Part shown: in pieces, positions 1-9,363 of the stretch
Numbering within the stretch: the first letter of the stretch is position 1
Layout: each line of letters begins with the position of its first letter
The notes under the pieces: generated by a model
The model's database searches: none
The model's input: the letters and a program-made list of their open reading frames with translations, nothing else
Told to the model about the DNA's origin: nothing
Origin: Oribacterium sp. P6A1
GTDB lineage: Bacteria; Bacillota; Clostridia; Lachnospirales; Lachnospiraceae
Assembly: GCF_000702885.1 (NCBI RefSeq)
Contig: NZ_JNKO01000006.1
Span: forward strand, 62,001 to 126,000
Direction of reading: 5' to 3'
Length of the DNA: 64,000 nt
Program-made: the position numbers and the translations under genes

Positions 1-1227
1 AAGGAAGCCGCAGCTATAGCTGAGACAGATGCGGACGCAGTGGAGTGGAGATTTGATCTTGCAAAAAAACTCTACGATTTTAAATCATGGAATACAGCAG
101 GCGATGCAGAGCTTTACGGTACCGCAGAGACTATACAGGATATACTAAGGCAGCTTTCGGAACGTCTCAGGGGGAAGGAAATACTGTTCACTATCAGGAC
201 CGGCTGTCAGGGCGGTGCTTTTCCGGATATTCAGGAGGTGTATGAGAAGCTTCTGTGTGAAGCTGCGAAGAGCGGATGCATTGACCTTATAGATATAGAG
301 GATACAACTGCGGATTTCAGGATGTCTAAAATCATGGAGATCTCCGGGAAATATAAGGTGAAGACCATAGTGTCCTATCATGATTTTGAAAAGACTCCGG
401 ATTTTGAGGATATCCTTTCAAAGTTTGAATCCATAAGGAAGACGGGAGCAGACATAATAAAGACTGCATATATGCCGGTAACTGCAAGTGACGTAGCAAG
501 GGTTCTAAGCGCAACTGCTTACTATAAGGAGCATGAGGGCAGGAACAGCAGTATGATCACCATGTCCATGGGGGACCTTGGGAAGATTAGTCGTGTCAGC
601 GGTGCCGTCTTTGGCTCCGACTATACCTTTGCGGCGGTGGGAGAGACCAGCGCACCGGGCCAGCTGCCTATAAAAACAGCACGCTATATTATGGATGCAC
701 TGAGAGGCCATGAAGAACAAAATCTATACCTTATAGGCTTTATGGCTTCTGGAAAGTCTACAGTGGCGGCAAAGCTTAAAGAGCTTACGGGAAAGCCTGT
801 TTTTGAGATGGATCAGTGTATAGTCGATAAGATGGGTATGAGCATAGCGGATATCTTCGACAAATTCGGGGAGGAGAGATTCAGAGAGATAGAGACTGAG
901 ACCCTGAAGGGAGTCGGGGATATGAAGGGAGCCATAATTTCAACAGGCGGCGGTGCCCCCATGAGGCCTGAGAACCGGGACATCATGGCTAGAAAGGGAA
1001 AGGTAGTGTATCTTTCCGTGAAACCCGAGACAGTTGTTAAAAGACTTTCGGTGAATCAGACAGAGCGTCCACTTCTGGCAGGTCACGTGGATATAGATTA
1101 TGTAAAGGAACTTCTCGGTAAGAGAGATCCTGTCTATCGTGAAGCGGCGGATGAGGTGATAGAGACTGATGCCATGAGTGCTGAGGAAATAGGCAGGGCG
1201 ATAGCTGATATGATGACCGGGGCTTAA
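1..1227 (+). CDS. aroD-aroK: Bifunctional 3-dehydroquinate dehydratase (type I) / shikimate kinase, 5' end outside window
   Basis: The frame is open from base 1, so the gene starts upstream; the GTG at 40 is internal, inside the conserved EWR substrate-binding motif. Residues up to about base 700 are type I (class I Schiff-base) dehydroquinate dehydratase: FTIRT, the catalytic His in SYHDFEKTP (379-381), the Schiff-base Lys in IIKTAYMP (460-462), and APGQLPI near the end. From about base 715 a shikimate kinase follows: Walker A GFMASGKS (Lys at 754-756), the STGGG loop and the RPLL lid motif. The protein would catalyse two shikimate-pathway steps: dehydroquinate to dehydroshikimate, and phosphorylation of shikimate. 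The domains are fused in one uninterrupted frame. Family assignment is very secure; the fusion order is seen directly. Confidence 0.95.
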   Translation, partial: KEAAAIAETDADAVEWRFDLAKKLYDFKSWNTAGDAELYGTAETIQDILRQLSERLRGKEILFTIRTGCQGGAFPDIQEVYEKLLCEAAKSGCIDLIDIEDTTADFRMSKIMEISGKYKVKTIVSYHDFEKTPDFEDILSKFESIRKTGADIIKTAYMPVTASDVARVLSATAYYKEHEGRNSSMITMSMGDLGKISRVSGAVFGSDYTFAAVGETSAPGQLPIKTARYIMDALRGHEEQNLYLIGFMASGKSTVAAKLKELTGKPVFEMDQCIVDKMGMSIADIFDKFGEERFREIETETLKGVGDMKGAIISTGGGAPMRPENRDIMARKGKVVYLSVKPETVVKRLSVNQTERPLLAGHVDIDYVKELLGKRDPVYREAADEVIETDAMSAEEIGRAIADMMTGA

Positions 1228-1330
1228 TACCTCAGGAAAGTGAGTCTATTGTGACATTGAACTTCACATAAGGATATGAGGTTAAAAGCAGACAGCAGAA
1301 CCCTTTAGGTGCATCGAGCAGAATTAAAAA

Positions 1331-1371
1331 GCGTTATTCAGATGTTTTTTTCATCTGAATAACGCTTTTTT
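1331..1371 (+). terminator. Intrinsic terminator after aroD-aroK
   Basis: A perfect 14-bp stem (1331-1344 with 1352-1365) has a 7-nt loop and is followed by six T residues. An A-run precedes the stem, so it may work on both strands. Confidence 0.9.
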
Positions 1372-1515
1372 GCTTATTTGAAATTTTCAGAAGCCGAAAT
1401 AAATCTTATAGATAAGGGTCCTGATTCCGGTTGGGGGAGAAGACATATTTTATTCAGGTAAAGTATGGGAGAATGATCCTTGTCCTGATAATCCGAAGGT
1501 ACATTCTTATTAGGG

Positions 1516-1540
1516 AACGGTCGGAAAATTCCGGACCGTT
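1516..1540 (+). promoter_or_regulatory. Inverted repeat in the leader of the NlpC/P60 gene
   Basis: AACGGTC (1516-1522) pairs with GACCGTT (1534-1540), ending two bases before the AGGG ribosome binding site of the gene that starts at 1554. It may be a small leader hairpin affecting translation. I looked for c-di-AMP (ydaO) riboswitch consensus, which often precedes cell-wall hydrolases, and could not confirm it. Confidence 0.35.
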
Positions 1541-1553
1541 TAGGGTGTATAGA

Positions 1554-2255
1554 GTGAAAAAAGATAGTAGAAATATGAGAAGATATGGCAGAATAAAACA
1601 TTTTTCGACCGCTTTTATGTCTGTATTTACCGCTTTGTCTGTTTTTATGGCAACACCTGCTTTTTCGGCAGGCAGATATGGCCTCAGAACAGAGTATGGC
1701 AGCAGCGGAAGCAGCGGCAGCACCGGAAGTACAGGGAATCTCAATGAAGGAACGGTGGTTTACGATCCGGAAGAGGTACTGACGAAAGAGCAGGAGGAAG
1801 AGGTTCTCAGCACTGCCGAGATAGAAAAGTATGTTAAGGCGAACTATTCTGTTCTTCAGCAGTTTACAAATGAAAGCGAATATACCACAAGATCCCGTCA
1901 GGCCTTGATCAGTTATGCCATGCAGTTTATAGGGAATCCCTACGTCTGGGGCGGAACGTCCCTTACAAACGGAGCGGACTGCTCGGGATTCGTACAGGAG
2001 ATATTCAAGCATTTCGGAATAGTGACGGGAAGAACTTCCAGGGATCAGTATGCTAACTGTCTCTATCTTAAGGGCAGGGAGGTTATGCCCGGAGATCTGG
2101 TTTTTTATGCAGATTCAACGGGATATATCAATCATGTGGCCATATATGCCGGAAATTACATGATCATACATGCCGCAAACAAAAAGGCGGGGATCAAGGT
2201 GAACCGTTATGATTATAAGCAGCCTTATGCCTATGGAAGATTTATCGCAAATTAA
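1554..2255 (+). CDS. Secreted NlpC/P60 family cell-wall hydrolase
   Basis: A predicted peptidoglycan endopeptidase of the NlpC/P60 papain-like family. I chose the GTG at 1554, which has AGGG 8 nt upstream and starts with VKK; the ATG at 1575 is an alternative with a poor ribosome binding site. Residues 1-39 form a signal peptide (basic N-region, hydrophobic core, cleavage near AFSA). A Ser/Gly/Thr-rich linker follows, then the catalytic domain: Cys143 in DCSGF, His194 in NHVAIY and His206 in IIHAA, with the usual YVWGG and PGDLVFY motifs. There is no SH3 or LysM targeting domain, so it may act locally in wall turnover. It appears monocistronic. Confidence 0.88.
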   Translation: MKKDSRNMRRYGRIKHFSTAFMSVFTALSVFMATPAFSAGRYGLRTEYGSSGSSGSTGSTGNLNEGTVVYDPEEVLTKEQEEEVLSTAEIEKYVKANYSVLQQFTNESEYTTRSRQALISYAMQFIGNPYVWGGTSLTNGADCSGFVQEIFKHFGIVTGRTSRDQYANCLYLKGREVMPGDLVFYADSTGYINHVAIYAGNYMIIHAANKKAGIKVNRYDYKQPYAYGRFIAN

Positions 2256-2405
2256 GGTCGGGAAATTCAGCTGAAATTATTGCTGTATCATGTTTTGACA
2301 GTTATAAAAAGTGAATAATGGTCGATATACTTGTAAGAAGGTAGAACGTATAGCTCTATCTTTGCGTAGTTATATGATGATAATTGTGATAGAGAGGAGA
2401 CAAGG

Positions 2406-3140
2406 ATGGCACTCGAAATTAACAATTTGACAAGTAAGATCATTAAAACAAGCGACAACCTGAAGAAGACTGAAGGGACAGGGAAGTCCGCGTCAGATTC
2501 AAAGGCGACCACAGCAGCGGATGTTTCAAAAGAAGCAGCGGAATTAAACATATCCGTTGATTCCTTTGTACATTCGAAGAGTTCGGAAGAAGGGACAGGA
2601 GATGGCTCTGCCGGTTCACAGAAAAAGGACAGTTCCCTTCTTGATGTATCAAAGGCCGACAGATTCGGTGTAACAAAGCTCAGTGAAGCAGACCGTTCGG
2701 CACTGGTATCCCAGCTCAAAGATGAGCAGGAATCCATACAGCAGCAGTTTTTACAGAAGATGACTACAGGTACCTTTGGCGAGCAGTTCCGTCAATGGAG
2801 TGCAGCCAATTCCCATCTGACCCAGGATGGTGACGGAATCTGGAAGTTCATTGCAAGCGGAAACTATACAGTGGATGCGGAGACAAAGGCTGCCGCCCAG
2901 GAAGCTATCTCTGAGGGAGGATATTACAGTATTGAAAATACTTCTCAGAGAATATTTGATTTTGTAGCTGCTATGGCAGGAGATAATGTTGAACTCATGC
3001 AGAAGCTTCAGTCATCGGTTATGGATGGATACAATGAAGCCACAAAGGCATGGGGTGGAGATCTTCCTGAGATTTGTTCAAAGACACTGGATGCAACCAA
3101 TAAGCTCTTCGATGATTATTATAAGGAGCATGGTGCATAA
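2406..3140 (+). CDS. DUF5610-like hypothetical protein
   Basis: A 244-residue protein with no signal peptide and no membrane segment. The N-terminal 100 residues are low complexity (Ser/Thr/Lys/Asp-rich) and probably disordered. The C-terminal half (residues about 165-244) carries ENTSQRIFDFVAAMAG, YNEATKAWGG and LDATNKLFDDYY. This pattern resembles the DUF5610 helical domain (TAERI...FA...GF.EA...LGGDLP...), a family often seen next to flagellar or surface genes. The function is unknown. A good GAGAGGAG-type ribosome binding site precedes the ATG. The domain call is by pattern memory only. Confidence 0.7.
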   Translation: MALEINNLTSKIIKTSDNLKKTEGTGKSASDSKATTAADVSKEAAELNISVDSFVHSKSSEEGTGDGSAGSQKKDSSLLDVSKADRFGVTKLSEADRSALVSQLKDEQESIQQQFLQKMTTGTFGEQFRQWSAANSHLTQDGDGIWKFIASGNYTVDAETKAAAQEAISEGGYYSIENTSQRIFDFVAAMAGDNVELMQKLQSSVMDGYNEATKAWGGDLPEICSKTLDATNKLFDDYYKEHGA

Positions 3141-3207
3141 GACACGGTCTTTCATAGCATTAATAGGACGTTAGGAGCTTATTCAAGTTTCTACTATACT
3201 TTTGCAA

Positions 3208-3241
3208 GCAGGGAGCCGAGAGGGGGAATCGGGCTCTCTGC
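3208..3241 (+). other. Hairpin between the DUF5610-like gene and the kinase
   Basis: GCAGGGAGCC (3208-3217) pairs with GGCTCTCTGC (3232-3241) with one G-U pair. No T-tract follows, so it is not a convincing intrinsic terminator. Confidence 0.35.
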
Positions 3242-3367
3242 ATTGTATGTGGAGTGCAAAGCCTGAGACATCACCGTATCTCATAAAACGAAAAAACAAA
3301 AAGATCCAAAAAACGAAAGTCTAAATACCCAAAAAGCAGATTAATAGCATAAAAACAGAGGAAATAC

Positions 3368-6300
3368 ATGATTCAGAAGACCTTCATCATTCATGACGAA
3401 AGTGAAACATTTGAATTACTGGCGAGCGTGACATTGTATTCATGGTATCAGAAAGCAAAGACAACTCTTGCTTTTTTGAGCTGCTCAAATGTTCAGCATA
3501 TACAGATGCAGCAGGTTGTGAGAGTGCTGAAAAGCGCTTATCCCGCGATAAAGATTATCGCAGGTTCTCAGGCTGTCAATGATGGAGCCCACGGCAGGTG
3601 CACTGTCAGGATCAGTTTCATATATTTTGATGAGTCGGATGTGGATACTGTTGTGTTCGACTATAACAAGCTGAGTAAAGAGGCAGTGATTGAGAATGCC
3701 AAGGATTTCCTGAGTAAGCAGATTGATCTGAGAGGTGTATGCCTTCTGAGTATAGGTGATAATCTGGAGATCGGTAGATTTATAGAGGAAGTTTCGGATG
3801 AATTTCCCGATGTTCCGTTTTTCGGATGCATCACAGGCGAACCTAAGGGATCGGAACTACCCGATGATCAGACAGGAGTGATCATGGCAGATTCCATGAC
3901 TGATCGCGGTATCGTCATGGCAGCGATGTCTGGAAAAAATCTTCATATCATGGTGAATCAGCAGATTCCGTGGAAGGCTGTGGGAAGAGAACTGACAGCA
4001 AGTGTTAAAAAGAAAGAAACAGGCAATTATTCTTCGGAAGTCTGCCTTTCGCAGCTTGACGGAAAGCCCGCTGTTGATATATATACCCATTATCTTGGAG
4101 TGGAGTTCAATGAATTCTTTCTTCAAAATGTCATAGAGTTTCCGTTTATCAGGAAGTGCTACGGTTCAAGTGATGTAGTTTACATCCCCATGGATGTATC
4201 AAAGGAGGGCTCCCTGTACTTTAACAACGAGATCAGGGAGGGTGATAAGCTGAGACTCGGATACGGTAATCCGGAGGATTTCCTTTCCATGGCAGATTCC
4301 GGAAGCCAGTTCATAGATCTTTTCGGAGCAGAATCGGTTCTGCTGTTTGTTTGCTTTACCCATCCGATGATTCTGAAAAAGGATACTGCTGAGGAGATAA
4401 AGTACTATCTACGTAATTGCGTGAGCCTGAATTTCTTTTATTCACTTGGAGAGATATACAGATTTGATCATACAGGCGGAGTACAAAGCGGAAGTCTGAC
4501 GGCAGTTGCCATGCGGGAAGGTGAAAAAAATGAGGAGGTTAGAAATGATCTCTTCAAAATGAAAAGTACTTCCGAAAAAAAGGATCTCATACCGCTGAAT
4601 GAACGTCTGATAAACTTCCTGGAAGTCACAACCAGTGAATACGATGAAATGGCCCATATAGCAGAACAGGCAAACAAGGCCAAGTCGGATTTTCTGTCAA
4701 ATATGTCCCATGAGATACGTACCCCTATAAATGCGGTTCTGGGAATGGATGAGATCATCCTCAGAGATACGAAGGAGGCAAAGACCAGGAAGTATGCAGA
4801 AAACATACAGAATGCCGGCAATATTCTTCTGTCACTTGTAAACGATATTCTTGATTTTTCAAAGATAGAAGCAGGAAAGATGAGCATCATACCTGTTGAG
4901 TATGACGTAAGATCTACTCTTAATGATCTTCTCAACATGGTAAAGAAGCGTGCCAGTGATAAGGGTCTGGAGTTCAGGGTTCAGATGGATCCGAGAATCC
5001 CTTGTATTATGCGGGGTGATGTTATACGACTCAAGCAGATCATCCTGAATATAGTCAACAATGCCATAAAATACACAAATTACGGTTCCATCATGCTCAA
5101 AGGAATCATGAAGGATTACGATCAGGAAAAGGGAACCGCCGATATAAGAATCAATATCATCGATTCGGGAATAGGAATCAAAAGGGAAGATATACCACGT
5201 CTTTTCAAAGCATTTGACCGTATCGAGGAGGACAGAAACCGGGCAATAGAAGGAACGGGACTGGGGATGAACATTACCCAGAGACTCCTGGAGGCTATGG
5301 ACAGCCGTTTGGAAGTAGACAGTATATACGGTGTAGGTTCAAATTTCGGATTTACTTTGAAACAGGAAGTTACGGATTGGAGTCCTGTTGGTAATTTCGC
5401 CTTTTTCCTGAGTGTGAACAGTAAGCAGAATGAAGTTTACATTCCTGATTTTGAAGCTCCGGAAGCGAGAATTCTGATAGTTGATGATGCCCCCATGAAC
5501 CTGCAGGTAGTGGAGGGACTTCTGGAGGGCACAAAGATGCAGATGGATACAGCCATAAGCGGTGAGGATTGTCTGAGCTGGGTGCAGGAAAATCAATATG
5601 ACCTGATACTTCTTGACTACCGTATGCCGAATATGGACGGAATAGAAACTCTGCATGCCTTACGAAAACTTGGAGGTTGGAGAGAGAAAGTACCGGTTAT
5701 CTGTCTTACTGCCAATGCCCTTACCGGAGCTAGAGAGCAGTACCTGAATGCCGGTTTTGACGATTATGTTACAAAACCCATCAAGCCTCAGGTTCTGGAA
5801 AAAACCATATTGCTTTATCTTCCGGAGGAGATGGTCACTATGAAGACTGTACCGGATAATACAGAGCGGGATATCAAGCTGCCTGAAAGCATAGTGGTGG
5901 ATAACAAGGGTAATGTATCTGAGCCGCCGGTTCCTCTGGAGCTTTATCTCAATGAAGAGCTGGATATTTATCACGCCTTTGAAGCCTGCGGAGGTCCTCA
6001 GAGATTCTTTGTGAATCTTAAGGAATTCAATAAGTATCTTTTAAAGTCTGAGGAGGAAATAAGAGGGCTGTACAATGAAAAAGACATCAAAGGCTTCACC
6101 ATCAAGGTACATGCATTGAAGAGTTCTTCCGGTTTGGTGGGATTTATGAGACTCAGCAGACTTTGCGGAATATTGGAAAAGGACGGAGATGCAGAAGATG
6201 TCAGGGATATCGATGAAAAGGTACAGGAGCTTTTTGAACTCATAAATAAAGTGTACTTAAGCATCAAAGATGTGGATTTCAGTAAGATAAGAGGGGATCA

Positions 6301-6511
6301 GAAACAGGGAGGAGCTGCAGGAGGAATTGATAAAGCCTACGAAGTCATAAGAGAAGCGGTAGAGAATTATGACTATGATAAGCTGACTTCGGTTCTTGAA
6401 TCTGTTCAGGGATATGCTCTTCCGGAGCACCACAAGGCTAAAATCGGAAGACTCAGTCAGGCGGCAGATGAACTTGACTGGATGCTTCTTCAGGAAATAC
6501 TTGATGAGTAA
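3368..6511 (+). CDS. FIST-domain hybrid sensor histidine kinase with receiver and Hpt domains
   Basis: A 1047-residue multi-step phosphorelay protein. Residues about 1-385 form a FIST N/C sensory domain (SCSNVQHIQMQQV, FFGCITGEP), a small-ligand-binding module proposed to bind amino acids. A coiled linker leads to a HisKA domain with phospho-acceptor His448 (FLSNMSHEIRTP). The HATPase_c domain shows the N box (NIVNNAIKYT), G1 (DSGIGI) and G2 (GTGLGMNI). A receiver domain follows, with acceptor Asp750 (LLDYRMPNMDG) and the K of VTKPI. The C-terminal Hpt domain has His915 (VHALKSSSG). No transmembrane helix is evident, so it should be cytoplasmic. No output regulator is adjacent; the final phosphate acceptor must lie elsewhere. 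Confidence 0.93.
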   Translation: MIQKTFIIHDESETFELLASVTLYSWYQKAKTTLAFLSCSNVQHIQMQQVVRVLKSAYPAIKIIAGSQAVNDGAHGRCTVRISFIYFDESDVDTVVFDYNKLSKEAVIENAKDFLSKQIDLRGVCLLSIGDNLEIGRFIEEVSDEFPDVPFFGCITGEPKGSELPDDQTGVIMADSMTDRGIVMAAMSGKNLHIMVNQQIPWKAVGRELTASVKKKETGNYSSEVCLSQLDGKPAVDIYTHYLGVEFNEFFLQNVIEFPFIRKCYGSSDVVYIPMDVSKEGSLYFNNEIREGDKLRLGYGNPEDFLSMADSGSQFIDLFGAESVLLFVCFTHPMILKKDTAEEIKYYLRNCVSLNFFYSLGEIYRFDHTGGVQSGSLTAVAMREGEKNEEVRNDLFKMKSTSEKKDLIPLNERLINFLEVTTSEYDEMAHIAEQANKAKSDFLSNMSHEIRTPINAVLGMDEIILRDTKEAKTRKYAENIQNAGNILLSLVNDILDFSKIEAGKMSIIPVEYDVRSTLNDLLNMVKKRASDKGLEFRVQMDPRIPCIMRGDVIRLKQIILNIVNNAIKYTNYGSIMLKGIMKDYDQEKGTADIRINIIDSGIGIKREDIPRLFKAFDRIEEDRNRAIEGTGLGMNITQRLLEAMDSRLEVDSIYGVGSNFGFTLKQEVTDWSPVGNFAFFLSVNSKQNEVYIPDFEAPEARILIVDDAPMNLQVVEGLLEGTKMQMDTAISGEDCLSWVQENQYDLILLDYRMPNMDGIETLHALRKLGGWREKVPVICLTANALTGAREQYLNAGFDDYVTKPIKPQVLEKTILLYLPEEMVTMKTVPDNTERDIKLPESIVVDNKGNVSEPPVPLELYLNEELDIYHAFEACGGPQRFFVNLKEFNKYLLKSEEEIRGLYNEKDIKGFTIKVHALKSSSGLVGFMRLSRLCGILEKDGDAEDVRDIDEKVQELFELINKVYLSIKDVDFSKIRGDQKQGGAAGGIDKAYEVIREAVENYDYDKLTSVLESVQGYALPEHHKAKIGRLSQAADELDWMLLQEILDE

Positions 6512-6516
6512 ATAAA

Positions 6517-6563
6517 AAATAAGGGCACGGATCTATGAAAATAAATCCGCTGCCCTTATTTTT
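6517..6563. terminator. Convergent bidirectional terminator (kinase / LysR gene)
   Basis: AAATAAGGGCACGGAT (6517-6532) pairs with ATCCG-C-TGCCCTTATTT (6545-6561) with one bulge. A-tract and T-tract flanks suit termination of both the kinase and the convergent LysR gene, whose stop codon lies inside the right arm. Confidence 0.85.
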
Positions 6564-7467
6564 CGTCCTGCCAGTAGCTGTTGGCGAGCTTGATAAAGTC
6601 CTTGGCAGCTTTGCTGAGGTAGGCATTTCTGGGATAGGTTACGCACACCTTCCAGGTTGGGCGAAAGGGGAGCCGTAAGAAGCGTATGCCCTCAGGTTTC
6701 TGCTTTACATAGTGATACGGCAGGAGACCACAGGCCAGCTTTGCTCTTATCATGGAAAGGATAGTGATGTTGCTGGAAGTCTCAAAAAGAACCGTTGGAG
6801 TGAAGCCGGCGTCTCTGAAAATCTGATCCACAGTCTTACGAATGGTGGATTCCTTGTACATCATTACAAAAGGCTCATATTGTAAGGCTGAAAGAGGCAT
6901 GGTAGGGTACTTGTCATCGGTTTTCAGATATTCCGGACTTATGGGGTACTCTTCCGGAATTGCGATGTAGATCTCTTCCTTGTACAAGTCTATATATTCA
7001 TCATTGGTCTTCTGTGAATCTGTCAGTGTTATAAAACCTATGTCAAGTTCCCCTTTATGCACGGCTTCCTGCTGCTGCTTTACACTGAGCTCTCTTGGCT
7101 CAACAGTGAACTCCGGATACATATTGTGGAAGATGGGATATACATAGGAGAACATATCGTAACCTCTTCCCGGAGTCATGCCAACAGAAAGATAGCCGTT
7201 ATGCTTGTTCACCATATCAGCGATGATGGTGTAGGTCTTTTGCTTTATACGAAGCATCTCCCTGGCGTTTTCCAGATATACCTGTCCCTCGGGAGTAGGA
7301 GCCCATGCTGCTTTGTTGCGGACGAAAAGAGGAGTCCCAACTTCCTTTTCCAGTTTCTGAAGCTGCTGGGAAAGGGCTGACTGGGTTATGAACAGCTTTT
7401 CGGCAGCCTTGGTAATGGAGCCTTCATCCGCTATTTTAATGATGTATTCAATCAGTTTGGTATCCAT
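6556..7467 (-). CDS. LysR-family regulator, probable controller of the hexarate genes
   Basis: A 303-residue LysR-type transcriptional regulator. The N-terminal winged helix-turn-helix is clear (GSITKAAEKLFITQSALSQQLQKLEKEVG), followed by a periplasmic-binding-protein-like effector domain (VGMTPGRGYDMF onwards). It is transcribed divergently from garD, which starts at 7835. That is the classic arrangement for a LysR activator with a nearby acid catabolic gene and suggests galactarate, glucarate or a pathway intermediate as co-inducer. The effector is inferred from context only. A motif in the intergenic region (7551-7570) recurs before the transporter genes. Confidence 0.92.
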   Translation of the reverse strand: MDTKLIEYIIKIADEGSITKAAEKLFITQSALSQQLQKLEKEVGTPLFVRNKAAWAPTPEGQVYLENAREMLRIKQKTYTIIADMVNKHNGYLSVGMTPGRGYDMFSYVYPIFHNMYPEFTVEPRELSVKQQQEAVHKGELDIGFITLTDSQKTNDEYIDLYKEEIYIAIPEEYPISPEYLKTDDKYPTMPLSALQYEPFVMMYKESTIRKTVDQIFRDAGFTPTVLFETSSNITILSMIRAKLACGLLPYHYVKQKPEGIRFLRLPFRPTWKVCVTYPRNAYLSKAAKDFIKLANSYWQDEK

Positions 7468-7550
7468 ATATTCCTCTGATAAAACAAAGTGTAAAAGAAT
7501 GACTTATTAGTTTTATAAAAGCTTTCCTGAGGGGCCGAAAAGAAACAATC

Positions 7551-7570
7551 AATGTTAGCAAAACTTATAG
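7551..7570 (-). promoter_or_regulatory. Candidate hexarate-regulon operator upstream of garD
   Basis: Read on the minus strand the site is CTATAAGTTTTGCTAACATT. It matches ATAAGATTTGCTAATGTAAG at 9491-9511 in nearly all positions. It sits in the lysR-garD divergent intergenic region, which is otherwise free of genes (7468-7834). Confidence 0.5.
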
Positions 7571-7834
7571 AAGATTCACTTTTATTAATTTTACTTAACC
7601 AGGCAGCACAATTATACTCATTTTACACAGAACAAATAGTTTTGTAAATGTTGATACATCATCATAACAGGTTATCATTGAAAACCAATTACAGGTATTG
7701 CTGTTGATATCAGGAAGATTTTGGTAAGAATATATACCACATACCTTAAACAAGGCTGAAAGATAAGGTATTAAGTGATAGCCCGAAAAGGACAGAAAAA
7801 ACGGCTGGAAAATCAGAGGCAGAGGGAGGCTTAT

Positions 7835-9358
7835 ATGGCTGAAAGATTGTGTATTCGGATAACAGACAGAGATAATGTTGCGATAGCTATCCGTGATGTT
7901 CAAAAAGGAACAGAAGTGATGCCCGGCATAGTAACGGCAGAGGATATACCACAGGCACACAAGATAGCATTGAAAGAATTAAAGAAGGGGGCTGAGGTCC
8001 TGAGATACGGTGTTGTTTTAGGCACAGTTTCCGAGGATATCCCCGTAGGTGGCTGGATAAACGAAAAGAACCTCATCATGGCTCCGGCACCGGATCTTGA
8101 CAGTATGGAGTTCGCAACCAATATCCGCACAGATCTCCCTAAGCCCAGGAGAACCACCTGGATGGGATATAGAAATCCGAATGGCTTTTATGCAGGTACA
8201 AGAAACATTCTCGGTATCAACACAACAGTGCAGTGTGTTGCCGGAGTTCTTAATGTTGCCATCAGAAAAATAAAGGAAGAGATACTTCCGAAGTATCCCA
8301 ATGTTGACGACGTTGTTGCCATTAACCATCCCTATGGCTGCGGCGTTGCCATAGATGCCCCGGATGCATATATTCCCCAGAAGATCATCAGAAACATCGC
8401 CATGCATCCCAATTTCGGAGGTGTGTTTATGCTGGTGTCCCTGGGCTGTGAAAAGTTCACGGTGGACCGCTTCTGTGAGTGGTGGCCTGAGCTTAACAAT
8501 GAGGACAATGTCATCGTCCTGCAGAATCACAAGGGTTATCAGGCTATGATGGACGCTATAATCGAAATGGCTGAGAGGAAACTCAAGATACTCAATGAGA
8601 GAAGACGAGAGGAGCTGCCTTTGTCCGATCTTCTGGTTGGTATGCAGTGCGGAGGATCAGATGCATTTTCCGGAATCACCGCAAATCCCACAGCGGGCTA
8701 TGCCGCTGACCTTCTGGTGTCCGGGGGCGGTACAGCCATGTTCTCGGAAGTTACAGAGGTAAGGGACGGAGTGCAGTTCATCGCCCACAGATGCATAGAT
8801 GAGACCGTAGGCAAGCGCCTTGTTGAAGAAATGAAATGGTATGACAATTACCTGAAGGCAGGGGGTGTGGACCGCGGTGCCAATACAACTCCCGGAAACA
8901 AGAAGGGGGGACTTTCCAATATTATAGAGAAGTCCATGGGCTCCATTGCAAAGTCCGGCTCATCCCCTATAGTTGAGGTCCTTTCACCCGGTGACCGCCC
9001 CACAAAGCACGGGGAGATCTTTGCGGCAACTCCTGCTTCCGATCTCGTCTGCGGTCCTTCACAGCTGGCTTCCGGTATGGGCCTTGAGGTGTTCATGACA
9101 GGAAGAGGAACGCCTTACGGCCTTGCGGCTGCTCCTGTTATCAAGCTCTGTTCCAGAAACGAAATGAAGGAGCAGTGGTCGGATATCATTGATTTCAATG
9201 CCGGCCCCGCAGCTGTCGGTGACAAGACCATAGCCGAGCAGGGAGAGGAGCTTTTTGACTTCATCCTTGATGTGGCTTCAGGTATAAAGAAGCCTTTTAC
9301 GGAGCAGTATGGCTTTGCCAACGACCTTTGCATTTTCAATCCGGCACCTATAACCTGA
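7835..9358 (+). CDS. garD: Galactarate dehydratase
   Basis: A UxaA/GarD-family dehydratase converting galactarate to 5-dehydro-4-deoxyglucarate. The protein follows the GarD layout closely: an N-terminal SAF-like domain (TDRDNVAIAI, IPQAHKIAL, IRYG-like VLRYG), YRNPNGFYAGTRNILGI, NHPYGCGVAI, GCEKF, MQCGGSDAFSG and NKKGGLSNIIEKSMGS, ending FNPAPIT. These match the Escherichia coli GarD sequence as I remember it, not merely altronate dehydratase. I chose the ATG at 7835, preceded by AGGGAGG; an upstream in-frame ATG-like extension lacks homology. Length is 507 residues (family about 520). It is divergent from the LysR gene and followed by its own terminator. Confidence 0.93.
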   Translation: MAERLCIRITDRDNVAIAIRDVQKGTEVMPGIVTAEDIPQAHKIALKELKKGAEVLRYGVVLGTVSEDIPVGGWINEKNLIMAPAPDLDSMEFATNIRTDLPKPRRTTWMGYRNPNGFYAGTRNILGINTTVQCVAGVLNVAIRKIKEEILPKYPNVDDVVAINHPYGCGVAIDAPDAYIPQKIIRNIAMHPNFGGVFMLVSLGCEKFTVDRFCEWWPELNNEDNVIVLQNHKGYQAMMDAIIEMAERKLKILNERRREELPLSDLLVGMQCGGSDAFSGITANPTAGYAADLLVSGGGTAMFSEVTEVRDGVQFIAHRCIDETVGKRLVEEMKWYDNYLKAGGVDRGANTTPGNKKGGLSNIIEKSMGSIAKSGSSPIVEVLSPGDRPTKHGEIFAATPASDLVCGPSQLASGMGLEVFMTGRGTPYGLAAAPVIKLCSRNEMKEQWSDIIDFNAGPAAVGDKTIAEQGEELFDFILDVASGIKKPFTEQYGFANDLCIFNPAPIT

Positions 9359-9363
9359 TTTAA

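Noticed and set aside
40-42. GTG as start of the aroD-aroK gene
   Set aside because: The frame is open to base 1 and the conserved EWR motif lies directly at this codon, so the true start is upstream of the window.
1380-1553. c-di-AMP (ydaO-type) riboswitch in the hydrolase leader
   Set aside because: I could not find the conserved core segments; only a short inverted repeat is certain.
1374-2012. Long 212-residue minus-strand frame opposite the NlpC/P60 gene
   Set aside because: It is the shadow of a strongly supported secreted hydrolase; it has no motif or ribosome binding site.
2294-2329. Possible sigma-28 (flagellar) promoter, TAAA...GTCGATAT, before the DUF5610-like gene
   Set aside because: The spacing between the two elements is about 12 bp rather than about 15, and the -35 side is poor.
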